The position numbers and the translations under genes were made by a program. The notes beneath the pieces are model-generated. The model was not told where the DNA came from. It worked only from the letters and a program-made list of their open reading frames with translations, and did not search any database. Positions 8,409 to 16,484 of a DNA stretch of 59,635 nucleotides are shown piece after piece. Source of the DNA: Nonomuraea sp. MG754425 (GTDB lineage: Bacteria > Actinomycetota > Actinomycetes > Streptosporangiales > Streptosporangiaceae); the NCBI RefSeq assembly GCF_021699195.1, contig NZ_SSXE01000070.1, positions 1-59,635 on the forward strand, written 5' to 3'. Position 1 is the stretch's first letter. Each line of letters begins with the position of its first letter.

Positions 8409-9215
8409 ATGAGTGACCGGCTGGACGATCTCGAACGGCGGATCGACGAGCTGCGGGCCGGGGTGCGCAAGGCGATGCGCGTCCGGGACGGCGCCACCGC
8501 CCGCGTCCTGCGCGCCGAACTGCGCAGCGCCGAGCGCGCCTGGGACGCCCTGGTCAGCGGCCGGCCCCAGCGGGCCGAGGAGCAGCCGCGGCAGCCGAGG
8601 GCGGGCCTGGTCACCGTGCGCGAGCAGGTGCACCAGGGGCTGCGGCTGCTCGGGGCCGCGGCCCAGCCCCGGCTGATCGTGGCCGTCAGCGACGCGTTCT
8701 TCGGCGGCACGATCCGCAGCAGCCAGCTCACCAGCCTGCGCAGGGACGAGGAACGCTCGTTCCGGTCCTCGCCCTTCGGGCGCCCGTACTATCTGTGCGC
8801 CGCGCTCACCGACCGCCTGTCCCCCGCCCGCGGCCTGCTCACGCTCAGCGCCTGGCCGATGGAGCGGCGCATGGTCGGCCCGCTCAGCCCCCGCGTCGAC
8901 TTCCTGACCTGCGCCCTCGCCGTCGCCGAGCACATGGCCGGGGAAACGGCCGGGCCGGACTCCGGCGACGAGCGGGCGCTGCGCTTACTGGTCAGGATGG
9001 CCAGGAACATCCCCGGCGCCACCGACGGCACGCTGGGCCCGCCGGACCCCGCCCGGGTGGCCGGGGCGGCCCGCGCCGAGCTGCGCGTGCACGCGGATCG
9101 CGACACGCGGGACCGCGCCGAGCTGGCAGAACGCGCCGGCGCGCAGCTCGGTGACACCGCGCGGCTGTTCGGCGCCGCTACGCTGAGCACGATCAAGAAG
9201 GAGAACGCGAAGTGA
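8409..9215 (+). CDS. unknown protein A of split-Dna2-like operon (coiled coil plus possible winged helix)
   Basis: I do not recognise the family. The 268-residue protein starts with a charged amphipathic helical segment (residues 1-50, MSDRLDDLERRIDELRAGVR) likely to form a coiled coil, followed by a mixed region around residues 95-140 (DAFFGGTIRSSQLTSLRRDE) that could be a winged helix, and a basic C-terminus. It has no signal peptide or membrane segment. Its stop overlaps the start of the nuclease gene (GTGA), so it is translated with it. Codon 193 is TTA (8985-8987), rare in this genome and in Streptomyces a mark of bldA-dependent translation. As first gene it may set expression of the whole operon. 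A role in substrate recognition or regulation is inference only. Confidence 0.75.
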   Translation: MSDRLDDLERRIDELRAGVRKAMRVRDGATARVLRAELRSAERAWDALVSGRPQRAEEQPRQPRAGLVTVREQVHQGLRLLGAAAQPRLIVAVSDAFFGGTIRSSQLTSLRRDEERSFRSSPFGRPYYLCAALTDRLSPARGLLTLSAWPMERRMVGPLSPRVDFLTCALAVAEHMAGETAGPDSGDERALRLLVRMARNIPGATDGTLGPPDPARVAGAARAELRVHADRDTRDRAELAERAGAQLGDTARLFGAATLSTIKKENAK

Positions 9216-10342
9216 GCGGCTTGAAGCGCCAGGGCGACCACGGGCACCGGCTGGAGGCGCTGCGCGGCAGCACGCCGCAGCAGCCGCACGACGCCCGCGC
9301 CATCGCGGCCCTGGCCGCCAACCCCGGCTGCACCCGCCGGGCCCTGATGGACGGCGCGGGCATCGACAAGGACGCCGCCGCGCGGCACCTCGGGTTCGCC
9401 GCGCCCTTCGGGCAGTCGCCGTTCGCGATCACGCGCGGCAACACGTTCGAGGCGCTGGTCAAGGCCGACGGCTGCGCGGAGCTGCTGCGCATGCTGCGCG
9501 AACTGCTCGGGCTGCCCGTCGCCGAGGTGTCCTACCACGACGTGGAGAACGTCGGCGCCCACCTGCGCCACGCCCACACCCGGGCACTGATCGACCGGGC
9601 CGCGGGCGAGGGCCACGACTCCGGCACCCTGTACGACCACCCGCTGCTCAGCCTGGAGATCGCCGGCCACGTCGCGTACCTGGAGCCGGACGTCGTCGCC
9701 TTCCAGCTCGGCGGGCGCTTCCACATCGTGGAGATCAAGTCGTTCGCGGTGATCGACGGGCAGGCCGAACCCGCGGCCGTGGCCGCGGCGGCCCGGCAGG
9801 CGGCCGTGTACGTGCTGGCGCTGCGCCGCCTGCTGGAGGAGCTGGGCCACGACCCGCTGAAGGTCTCCCACGAGGTGGTCCTGGTCTGCCCGGAGAACTT
9901 CGCCAACCGGCCGGTCGCGACCCTGGTCGACGTCCGCAAGCAGCTCGCCGTGCTGCGCCGTCAGCTCACCCGGATGACCACCCTCGACCGGCTGCTCGAC
10001 GGGCTGCCCGAGGAGGTCACCTTCGACCTGCGGCCCGGCGACGACGGCCGGCCCACCAGGCCGGTGGCCGAGCTGGCCGACGCGCTGCGCCGGACCACCG
10101 CCCGCTACGCGCCCGACTGCCTGTCCACGTGCGACCTGTGCTTCTTCTGCCGCGACGAGGCCCGCCAGGAGGGCGCCTCCGACCTGCTCGGCCGCCAGGT
10201 GCGCGACGAGCTGGGCGGGGTCGCCTCGGTGGGCGAGGCGCTGGGCCTGGCCGACGGGTCCCGCGACCCGGCCGAGGGGCAGGAGGAGATCGCCCGGCTG
10301 CTCCGCAACGCCGAACGCCTGCGCAGGGAGTGCCTGAATTGA
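9212..10342 (+). CDS. Cas4/Dna2-like PD-(D/E)XK nuclease with Fe-S cysteines
   Basis: A 376-residue protein whose conserved points match the RecB/Cas4 nuclease fold: Glu80 in RGNTFEALV (motif I), Asp160 in YLEPDVV, Glu174-x-Lys176 in HIVEIKS, and Gln196 in ARQAAVYVL. One Cys lies before the nuclease core (Cys40, NPGCTRRALMDG) and a cluster follows it (Cys303, 307, 310, 313: CLSTCDLCFFC). This one-before, three-or-more-after arrangement is how Cas4, AddB and Dna2 hold a 4Fe-4S cluster, although the spacing differs from the common C-x2-C-x5-C. The GTG start overlaps the stop of gene A. The next-but-one gene is an SF1B helicase, so the pair resembles Dna2 split over separate proteins. Activity on DNA is inferred from the family. 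Confidence 0.78.
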   Translation: MSGLKRQGDHGHRLEALRGSTPQQPHDARAIAALAANPGCTRRALMDGAGIDKDAAARHLGFAAPFGQSPFAITRGNTFEALVKADGCAELLRMLRELLGLPVAEVSYHDVENVGAHLRHAHTRALIDRAAGEGHDSGTLYDHPLLSLEIAGHVAYLEPDVVAFQLGGRFHIVEIKSFAVIDGQAEPAAVAAAARQAAVYVLALRRLLEELGHDPLKVSHEVVLVCPENFANRPVATLVDVRKQLAVLRRQLTRMTTLDRLLDGLPEEVTFDLRPGDDGRPTRPVAELADALRRTTARYAPDCLSTCDLCFFCRDEARQEGASDLLGRQVRDELGGVASVGEALGLADGSRDPAEGQEEIARLLRNAERLRRECLN

Positions 10343-10383
10343 CCCCGGCGAGCGCACCGGCCCCGACGACCACCGCCCGCCCA

Positions 10384-10437
10384 CCGCGGAGACGCCCGAC
10401 ATGAGACCGCCGACGCCGCGGAGACACCCGACATGAG
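10384..10437. repeat. duplicated start-site region (22-bp direct repeat, period 32)
   Basis: CCGCGGAGACGCCCGACATGAG at 10384-10405 and the same 22 nt with one change at 10416-10437, hence 21 of 22 identical. Each copy ends in ATGAG, so the true start ATG (10433) has an upstream twin (10401). Confidence 0.85.
10401..10436 (+). CDS. possible 11-codon leader ORF
   Basis: The upstream twin ATG opens a short frame MRPPTPRRHPT that stops at TGA 10434-10436, overlapping the start of gene C as ATGA. If translated it would couple or attenuate translation of gene C. It is Pro/Arg-rich, which can slow ribosomes. It may equally be an accident of the duplication; no strong Shine-Dalgarno precedes it. Confidence 0.3.
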   Translation: MRPPTPRRHPT

Positions 10438-11860
10438 CCTGCTGACCTCGCTCGCCCGGCTGCGCGCCCTCGACGAGGGCATCGCGCAGCCTGTCGCGAC
10501 CGTCAGGCACTGCCACCTGTCCGCGCGTCCCATGGTGTTCATCCCGCTCAAGCTGTCGGGCGAGGCCGCCGCGCCCCTGGCCGCGATGCTCGGCTCCGAC
10601 CGCGAGCGGCCCCGGCTGCTCGCGGTGACCCAGCCGCGCAACCGCGACCTGCGCTTCGCCTGGGCCGCCGAGGTGGCCGGGATGCTGCTGCCCTACATCG
10701 AGGGCTTCATGAACGACACCGAGACGGTGGAGCGCAGGAACACCGACCCGTACGAGCGGGCGATCGACGCGCCGCAGCTCATCGTCCCGAACCAGGCGGG
10801 GGTGGCCTTCAGCCGGCTGCTGGGCCGCTCCACCCGCTTCCGCAGCGCCGACGGGCCCTACCCGGTGCCCGAGGTGGTGCCGCTGCTCGGCAGGTGGCTG
10901 ACCTACCTCGGGGAGCGGGCGGCCTACCCGGGCTCGTCGCTGATGCTGGCCGCCACCGAGGAGCTGGGCCGGCACTGGGCCAGCGGGCAGAGCTCGCTGG
11001 AGGACGCCAACCTGGCCGCGCTGCTCGGCTGGATCACCGACGGCCCGAGCGACGCGGCCGAGGACCCGCTGATCTGGCCGCCCGCGGGCCCGGCCACCGA
11101 TCCGGGCTTCGACGCCGAGGTGCTCGCCCCGGCGATGGACAGCGAGTCGGCCGAGCGGGTCACCGAGGCGCTGCGCACCCAACTGGAGCCGACGTGGCGG
11201 CTGATGTGGCAGGCGATCGACCTGCTGGCCGCGCTGCCGGAGGGTACGAGCGTGGCGCAGCGCTGGGAGCAGGACCGCGGCTCGTTCAGCGCCATGGCGG
11301 TGCACATCGCGGAGGGAGCGCCGCCGCAGGCGCGGCGCGACGGCGCGGTGGGCGCCGCGGCGAAGCTGGCCCGGATGGAGCGTGCCCAGGCCGCCTACGA
11401 CGTGCAGCGCGCCTACGACGACCCGCTGGTGATGGCCGAGTACCGGCTGACCGGCGAGGCGTTCGCGGGCGAGGTGGTCGAGACGGTGCCGGACAACACC
11501 GAGGGCGAGGGCCGCTCGCGCAAGCTCCGGCCGCTGGTGGTGATCAAGACCGACGATCCCGTGCTCCTGCCGCCGGGCGCCTCGCTCGGCACCCCGCAGC
11601 GCCGCGGCCAGGGCGCCGAGCTGGTCGAGGCCGGGCAGGGCCTGGCCACCCTCAAGATCACCAAGGGCATGGGGCGAGGGAAGACCGCGGCCCCCGGCGC
11701 GGTGCCGGAGGTCGGCGAGCGGGTCTGCTACACCTCGCTGACCGACGACTTCCAGGGCTCGCCCGCCCTGCCCGAGCCCGAGGCCACCCCCTGGACGCAC
11801 GGCGGCCCGCCCCTGGAGTACGTGCCCGACGACGAGGACGCCCGAGAGGAATGGTCGTGA
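10433..11860 (+). CDS. unknown protein C of split-Dna2-like operon
   Basis: I do not recognise the family. This 475-residue soluble protein is mostly helical through about residue 350; segments such as FIPLKLSGEAAAPLAAMLGS and RNRDLRFAWAAEVAGMLLPYIEGF have no motif I can name. The C-terminal 110 residues look beta-rich (LRPLVVIKTDDPVLLPPGAS, GERVCYTSLTDDFQG) and could be a small barrel like the OB/1B barrel that Upf1- and Dna2-type helicases carry; that is speculation. It ends with an acidic tail. The helicase gene starts 10 nt before its stop, so the two are coupled. Always finding it together with the nuclease and helicase would support one complex. Confidence 0.75.
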   Translation: MSLLTSLARLRALDEGIAQPVATVRHCHLSARPMVFIPLKLSGEAAAPLAAMLGSDRERPRLLAVTQPRNRDLRFAWAAEVAGMLLPYIEGFMNDTETVERRNTDPYERAIDAPQLIVPNQAGVAFSRLLGRSTRFRSADGPYPVPEVVPLLGRWLTYLGERAAYPGSSLMLAATEELGRHWASGQSSLEDANLAALLGWITDGPSDAAEDPLIWPPAGPATDPGFDAEVLAPAMDSESAERVTEALRTQLEPTWRLMWQAIDLLAALPEGTSVAQRWEQDRGSFSAMAVHIAEGAPPQARRDGAVGAAAKLARMERAQAAYDVQRAYDDPLVMAEYRLTGEAFAGEVVETVPDNTEGEGRSRKLRPLVVIKTDDPVLLPPGASLGTPQRRGQGAELVEAGQGLATLKITKGMGRGKTAAPGAVPEVGERVCYTSLTDDFQGSPALPEPEATPWTHGGPPLEYVPDDEDAREEWS

Positions 11861-13152
11861 CCGACGGCCCGGAGCAGACCATGAGGCCGGAGCAGGTCAT
11901 CAGGAACGTTTTGGCCGACCTGCCCAGGCACCGCGGCGTGGTGGTCGACTCCCCGCCGGGGGCGGGCAAGTCCACGCTGGTGGTGCGCGCGGCGGCGCAC
12001 ATCGCGGCCACCGGCGAGCCGCTCATGATCGTGGCGCAGACCAACGAGCAGGTCGACGACCTGGTGACCCGGATCTGCGACAAGCACCCGCACCTGACGG
12101 TGGGCCGGCTGTCGGCCGGCGGGTACGTGCCGCCGCTGCGCATGCTGGAGCTGCCCGGCGTCCGGGTCGGCACCCGCATCCAGGACCTGGGCGACCCGGA
12201 CATCGTCATCGCCACGGCCGACAAGTGGGCGTGGATCGGCGACCGGGTGTGGCCGTGGGCGATCGTGGACGAGGCGTACCAGATGCGCTCGGACAAGCTG
12301 CTGCGGATCGCGGGGCTGTTCGAGCGGGCGCTGTTCGTGGGGGATCCGGGGCAACTCGACCCGTTCTCGATCGTCGACGGCGACCGCTGGTCGGGCCTGT
12401 CGTGGGATCCGCTGCAGAGCGCGGTGTCGGTGCTGCTGCGGCACAATCCGGACCTGCCGGTGCACCGGCTGCCGGTCTCGTGGCGGCTGCCCGCCTCGGC
12501 GGCGCCGGTGGTGTCGCGGGCGTTCTACCCGTTCACCGGGTTCCGCTCGGGCACCGATCACGGCGATCGGTGGCTGGAGCTGTCCACCGGCGGCATGGGC
12601 ACCGTGCACGATCGGGCGCTGGAGGAGGCGGCGAGGTCGGGGTGGGCGCTGCTGGAGCTGCCGAACCGGCACACCGTACGCACCGACGGCGAGGCCGTGG
12701 AGGCGGTGGCGCGGCTGGCCGGGCGGCTGCTGCAACGCGGCGCGGTGGCCGGCTCCGAGCAGGGCGAGCGGCCGGTCACGGCGGACCGGATCGCGGTCGG
12801 GGCCGCGCACCGGGACCAGGTGGCCGCCATCCGCGCGGCGGGGCTGCCGTCCGGGATCACCGTGGACACGGCCAACCGGCTGCAGGGCCGGGAGTACGAC
12901 GTGACGATCGTGCTGCACCCGCTGTCGGGGCGCAGGGACGCCACGGCCTTCCACCTGGAGTCGGGACGGTTGTGCGTGCTGGCCTCGCGGCATCGGCACG
13001 CGTGCGTGGTGGTGGCCAGGGCGGGCATCGCGGAGCTGCTGGACGCGCATCCGTCGGCGGAGCCGGTGCAGCTCGGGGTGCCGGTGAAGTTCCCCGACGG
13101 CTGGGAGGCCAACCAGTCGGTGCTGGAGCACCTGGCCGGGCACCGCGTCTAG
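11851..13152 (+). CDS. SF1B (Upf1/Dna2-like) DNA/RNA helicase-ATPase
   Basis: A 433-residue P-loop motor with the superfamily 1 motif order: Walker A SPPGAGKST (residues 34-42), Ia MIVAQTNEQVDDL, Walker B VDEAYQM (Asp140-Glu141), III LFVGDPGQLDPF (162-172), IV-like VSWRLP (209-214), V TVDTANRLQGREYD (338-350) and VI ASRHRHACVVVA (378-389). GDPxQLxP and the VDTxxxxQGxE form are typical of the AAA_11/AAA_12 Upf1-Dna2 branch rather than UvrD. It is short, lacking extra barrel or zinc domains, which may be supplied by gene C. Start ATG 11851 follows GAGAGGA; a GTG at 11857 giving a 4-nt overlap is the alternative. It closes the operon. Confidence 0.87.
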   Translation: MVVTDGPEQTMRPEQVIRNVLADLPRHRGVVVDSPPGAGKSTLVVRAAAHIAATGEPLMIVAQTNEQVDDLVTRICDKHPHLTVGRLSAGGYVPPLRMLELPGVRVGTRIQDLGDPDIVIATADKWAWIGDRVWPWAIVDEAYQMRSDKLLRIAGLFERALFVGDPGQLDPFSIVDGDRWSGLSWDPLQSAVSVLLRHNPDLPVHRLPVSWRLPASAAPVVSRAFYPFTGFRSGTDHGDRWLELSTGGMGTVHDRALEEAARSGWALLELPNRHTVRTDGEAVEAVARLAGRLLQRGAVAGSEQGERPVTADRIAVGAAHRDQVAAIRAAGLPSGITVDTANRLQGREYDVTIVLHPLSGRRDATAFHLESGRLCVLASRHRHACVVVARAGIAELLDAHPSAEPVQLGVPVKFPDGWEANQSVLEHLAGHRV

Positions 13153-13164
13153 GAGCCGCACCGG

Positions 13165-13208
13165 GCCGGGCTCAGAGGCGGGCACCCAGATGCCGGGCTC
13201 AGAGGCGG
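13165..13208. repeat. 17-bp direct repeat across the GNAT stop codon
   Basis: GCCGGGCTCAGAGGCGG at 13165-13181 and 13192-13208, period 27, with similar flanking CCCAGATG. The stop (TCA, 13199-13201 on the plus strand) of the minus-strand acetyltransferase lies in the copy nearest the gene. Confidence 0.8.
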
Positions 13209-14128
13209 CGCTCCCAGATGTCGACGGCCAGCACCTGGCGCATGCCCGCCGACTCGTAGAGCCCGAGCGCCGGGGTGGTGTTGTTGGAGTCCACGTGCAG
13301 GATCGTGCCCTTGCGCCCGCGCGCGGCGTCGGCGGCGAAGGCGTGCCGCAGCAGGAACCGGCCCAGCCCCCTGCCCCGGCAGGCCGGTAGCACAGCCAGC
13401 GTCGCCACATAGCCGCAGCCCTCGTCCGGCAGGAACTGGTCGCTGCCGATGACCAGCCCGGCGGGCCGCCCGTCCAGGTGGGCCAAGACGAGCTGGCTCC
13501 AGTCGGTCGCGCTCGACGCCTGCCTGCGCGCGTGCCACTGCTCGTAGCTCACCCGGACGAATCCGAAGTGCTCGGCGAACCCCTCCTGGTGCACGCGGTA
13601 CGCCTCGCGCCGCACCTCCTCGCTCTCCCCCGTGCGCAGCGTGAGCCCCGGGAGCGGGGCGGGCGGCGGGACGGGCCCGTCGTGATCGACGCGCATGCGG
13701 TGGAAGCTGGTGGCCGGCGCGAAGCCCAGCTCCGCCGCCCGCGCCCGTTTGGCCGCGTCGGCGCGGTGGATGCCGAGGTGCAGGGTGACGGCGTCGTGGC
13801 CGCGTTCCCCGCCCAGTTCGGCGGCGCGGGCCAGCACGGCCGGCCAGAGCCGCTCGTCCAGCCCCGTCACGCCGGGCCGGACGATGACCTCCACCTCGAC
13901 GAGGTCGCTGTCGCCGGTGCGGAAGGCCCAGGCCCAGCCGTCGAGCCGGCCTTCGGGAGCGCGGGCCAGCCAGCAGTCGGTGCCGAGGTCGAGGCCCGGC
14001 TCGGCCAGTTCGTCGGCGATGTCCTGGAGGGTGGAGTCGGGGCCGCCGATGACGGCCGTGTCGTAGGCCGCGACGAGTTCGTGGATGGCCGCGGCGTCGT
14101 CGGGGCGGGGCGGGCTGATGGTGTGCAT
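13199..14128 (-). CDS. tandem-domain GNAT N-acetyltransferase
   Basis: A 309-residue protein with two GNAT folds, like mycothiol synthase and related actinobacterial enzymes. The C-terminal half holds the acetyl-CoA pyrophosphate loop ACRGRGLGRFLLRHA (the Q/R-x-x-G-x-G/A motif) and the downstream NNTTPALGLYESAGM segment; the N-terminal half is degenerate. The acceptor substrate cannot be read from sequence. It is convergent with the helicase operon, the two stops being about 47 nt apart with a short direct repeat between them and no clear hairpin. Confidence 0.82.
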   Translation of the reverse strand: MHTISPPRPDDAAAIHELVAAYDTAVIGGPDSTLQDIADELAEPGLDLGTDCWLARAPEGRLDGWAWAFRTGDSDLVEVEVIVRPGVTGLDERLWPAVLARAAELGGERGHDAVTLHLGIHRADAAKRARAAELGFAPATSFHRMRVDHDGPVPPPAPLPGLTLRTGESEEVRREAYRVHQEGFAEHFGFVRVSYEQWHARRQASSATDWSQLVLAHLDGRPAGLVIGSDQFLPDEGCGYVATLAVLPACRGRGLGRFLLRHAFAADAARGRKGTILHVDSNNTTPALGLYESAGMRQVLAVDIWERRL

Positions 14129-14173
14129 GGGCAGATTGTCAGGGAACGCGCCCGCCGGTCGCCTCCCCTTTTC

Positions 14174-15751
14174 TCAGCCGGCGGTCGAGCTGACGGCCCT
14201 GTCCCCCGGTCCCGGGCCGGGCGCGGCGGTCCCGCGCAGCGGGATCTCCTTGACGAACGCGGCCACCACCGGCACGACGACCGCGAACGCCACAGCCCAC
14301 CAGAACACCCCGGAGATCGAGATCGCCAGCGACTCCAGCAGCCCGGCGCGGGCCTGGGCGGGCAGCCGGGCGACGGCCGCGGGGTCCATCCGGGCGCCGT
14401 CGCCGGCCATGCCCGCCGCCGCCCGTTCGCCGAACCGGGCGCTCAGCTCGGCCAGCAGGTGGCTGTTGAAGACCGCGCCGAACAGGGAGACGCCGAACGA
14501 GCCGCCGATGGAGCGGAAGAACGTGCTGGCGCTGCTGGCGACGCCGAGGTCCTTCTGCTCGACGCTGTTCTGGGCGATGAGCATGGTGGTCTGCATGAGG
14601 AAGCCCATGCCGAGGCCGAGCACCGCGATGTAGAGGCCGGTCCGCCAGGCCGGCGTGGCGACGTCCATGGTGGACAGCAGCCACATGCCGGCCGTCATGC
14701 CGACGCCGCCGAGCACGGGGTAGATCTTGTACCTGCCGGTGACGGTGATGGCCCGGCCCACGAGGACGGACACGACCATGGCGGCGCCCATCATCGGCAG
14801 CATCAGCAGGCCCGAGCCGGTGGCCGTGACGCCCTGCACGGTCTGCTGGTAGAGCGGCAGGAAGTTGATCGCGCCGAACATGGCGAAGCCGAGCAGGAAG
14901 CCGATGACGGAGATGAGGGTGAAGTTGCGGTTGCGGAAGAGCTGCAGCGGCATGATCGGCTCGGCGGCCCGCCGCTCGACCAGGACGAACGCGGTGAGCG
15001 TGAGCAGGGCGAGCGCGGCCAGGCCGAGGATCGGCCAGGAGGCCCAGGCGTACTGGTTGCCGCCCCAGGTGGTGACGAGCACCAGCGCGGTGATGCCGAT
15101 CGACAGCAGGATCGCGCCGGCCCAGTCGATGCGCACCTCGGTCCTGGCGACCGGGGGCAGGCGCAGGTTCATCACGATCAGCACGAGCGCGACCGCGCCG
15201 ATCGGCAGGTTCACGTAGAAGGCCCAGCGCCAGTCGAGGTGGTCGGTGATGAAGCCGCCGGCCAGCGGCCCGGCGAGCAGCGCCAGGGACATCGCGCCGG
15301 CCATCAGGCCCTGGTACTGGCCGCGTTCGCGGGGCGGCACCAGATCGCCGATGATCGCCAGGACGTTCACGATCAGGCCGCCCGCGCCCAGGCCCTGCAC
15401 GGCGCGGAAGGCGATGAGCTCGGCCATGCCGCGCTCGGCGCCGCCTAAGATCGCGGAGCCGGCCATGCCGCACAGCATGGAGCCGGCCATGAAGACGACG
15501 ATGGAGACGATGAAGATGGTCTTGCGCCCGTACAGGTCCCCGATCTTGCCCCAGAGCGGGGTGGAGACGGTCGTGCCCAGGACGTAGGCCGTCACGACCC
15601 AGGACAGGTATGTCAGGCCACCGAGCTCCCCCACGATGCGGGGCATGGCCGTGCCCACGATCATGTTGTCCAGCATGGCCAGGATCATCGCGAGCATCAG
15701 GCCGGGAAGGACGACCATGACCTCGCGGCGCCGGCCAACGGCATCCGCCAT
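14174..15751 (-). CDS. MFS drug-efflux transporter, DHA2/EmrB-QacA type
   Basis: A 525-residue polytopic protein with about 14 hydrophobic segments, the hallmark of DHA2 proton-driven exporters. Motif A is present after TM2 (GKIGDLYGRK, about residues 68-77) and TM1 carries the family motif LDNMIVGTAMPRI. It is divergent from a TetR regulator, and two palindromic operators lie between them, so expression is presumably induced by an exported toxic compound. Codon 102 is TTA (15446-15448), rare here. Substrate is unknown. Confidence 0.9.
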   Translation of the reverse strand: MADAVGRRREVMVVLPGLMLAMILAMLDNMIVGTAMPRIVGELGGLTYLSWVVTAYVLGTTVSTPLWGKIGDLYGRKTIFIVSIVVFMAGSMLCGMAGSAILGGAERGMAELIAFRAVQGLGAGGLIVNVLAIIGDLVPPRERGQYQGLMAGAMSLALLAGPLAGGFITDHLDWRWAFYVNLPIGAVALVLIVMNLRLPPVARTEVRIDWAGAILLSIGITALVLVTTWGGNQYAWASWPILGLAALALLTLTAFVLVERRAAEPIMPLQLFRNRNFTLISVIGFLLGFAMFGAINFLPLYQQTVQGVTATGSGLLMLPMMGAAMVVSVLVGRAITVTGRYKIYPVLGGVGMTAGMWLLSTMDVATPAWRTGLYIAVLGLGMGFLMQTTMLIAQNSVEQKDLGVASSASTFFRSIGGSFGVSLFGAVFNSHLLAELSARFGERAAAGMAGDGARMDPAAVARLPAQARAGLLESLAISISGVFWWAVAFAVVVPVVAAFVKEIPLRGTAAPGPGPGDRAVSSTAG

Positions 15752-15779
15752 CGTTTGACCCCCCTTGTCGATGGGGCTT

Positions 15780-15835
15780 ACTTGCCGACCGGCAAGCGTA
15801 AGATAAGCTAAATACTTACTTGTCGGCCGTCAAGT
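15780..15835. promoter_or_regulatory. pair of TetR operator palindromes
   Basis: Site 1 (15780-15797) contains the perfect palindrome CTTGCCG-AC-CGGCAAG. Site 2 (15818-15835) is ACTTGTCGGCCGTCAAGT, palindromic apart from one pair. The two are 38 bp apart and share TTACTTG-Y-CG-R-CCG-K-CAAG. Site 2 ends 14 nt before the TetR start, so both genes would be repressed. Confidence 0.75.
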
Positions 15836-15849
15836 AGAAAAGGTGCGAA

Positions 15850-16395
15850 GTGCGGGAAGACACGCGAACCCGAATTCAGGAGATCGCGCTGAGGCTGTTC
15901 ACCGAGCAGGGGTACGAGGCGACGTCGCTCCGGGAGATCGCCGAGGAGCTCGGGGTGACGAAAGCCGCTCTTTACTACCACTTCAAGACCAAGGACGACA
16001 TCGTGGCGAGCCTGGTCGAGAAGCGGCTGACCGAGCTCGACGAGCTGCTCGCCTGGCTCAGGAGCCGCCCCAAAACACCCGAGACACGCCGCGAGCTGGT
16101 CGAGCGCTACGCCGACAGCATCCGCGCGACCCGGCACCTCGGCATCGCCAGGTTCCTGGAGCGCAACCAGACGGCGCTGCGCGAGCACCCGACGCTGGTC
16201 AAGATCCGCGAGCGCATGATGGAGCTCACCTCGGAGCTCAGCGAGCCGGAGGCCACGCCGTCCGAGCGTGTCAGCCACGCGCTCGCGCTGTTCGCCCTGC
16301 ACGCCGGCAAGTGGCTGATGAAGGAGGGCGAGCTCACCGAGGAGGACGTCCACAAGGCGTGCCTGGAGGTGGCCTACCGGCTGCTGGAACGGTAG
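15850..16395 (+). CDS. TetR family transcriptional repressor
   Basis: A 181-residue regulator. The N-terminal 50 residues form the TetR helix-turn-helix (REIAEELGVTKAALYYHFKT), the remainder an all-helical ligand and dimer domain. GTG at 15850 follows AAAGGTGCG. Position and the palindromes in the intergenic region make it the local regulator of the divergent MFS exporter and of itself. Confidence 0.92.
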   Translation: MREDTRTRIQEIALRLFTEQGYEATSLREIAEELGVTKAALYYHFKTKDDIVASLVEKRLTELDELLAWLRSRPKTPETRRELVERYADSIRATRHLGIARFLERNQTALREHPTLVKIRERMMELTSELSEPEATPSERVSHALALFALHAGKWLMKEGELTEEDVHKACLEVAYRLLER

Positions 16396-16484
16396 GGATC
16401 CCGGGCCGCCCGGTCCGGAAGTGACGATTGGGACGCGCTTTCGCGGGCAGGATGCAGCCACGCGTCCAGACGGGAGGAGGCACA

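Noticed and set aside
8789..11800. Minus-strand open frame of about 1000 codons opposite the split-Dna2-like operon.
   Set aside because: Low-complexity shadow; the plus-strand frames carry clear nuclease and helicase motifs.
9212..13152. Reading the Cas4-like nuclease as part of a CRISPR-Cas locus.
   Set aside because: No repeats, Cas1/Cas2 or effector genes in the window; the helicase partner fits Dna2-like logic better.
13478..15448. Plus-strand frame of about 650 codons across the GNAT and MFS genes.
   Set aside because: Spans two real minus-strand genes in an antisense frame; no recognisable domain.
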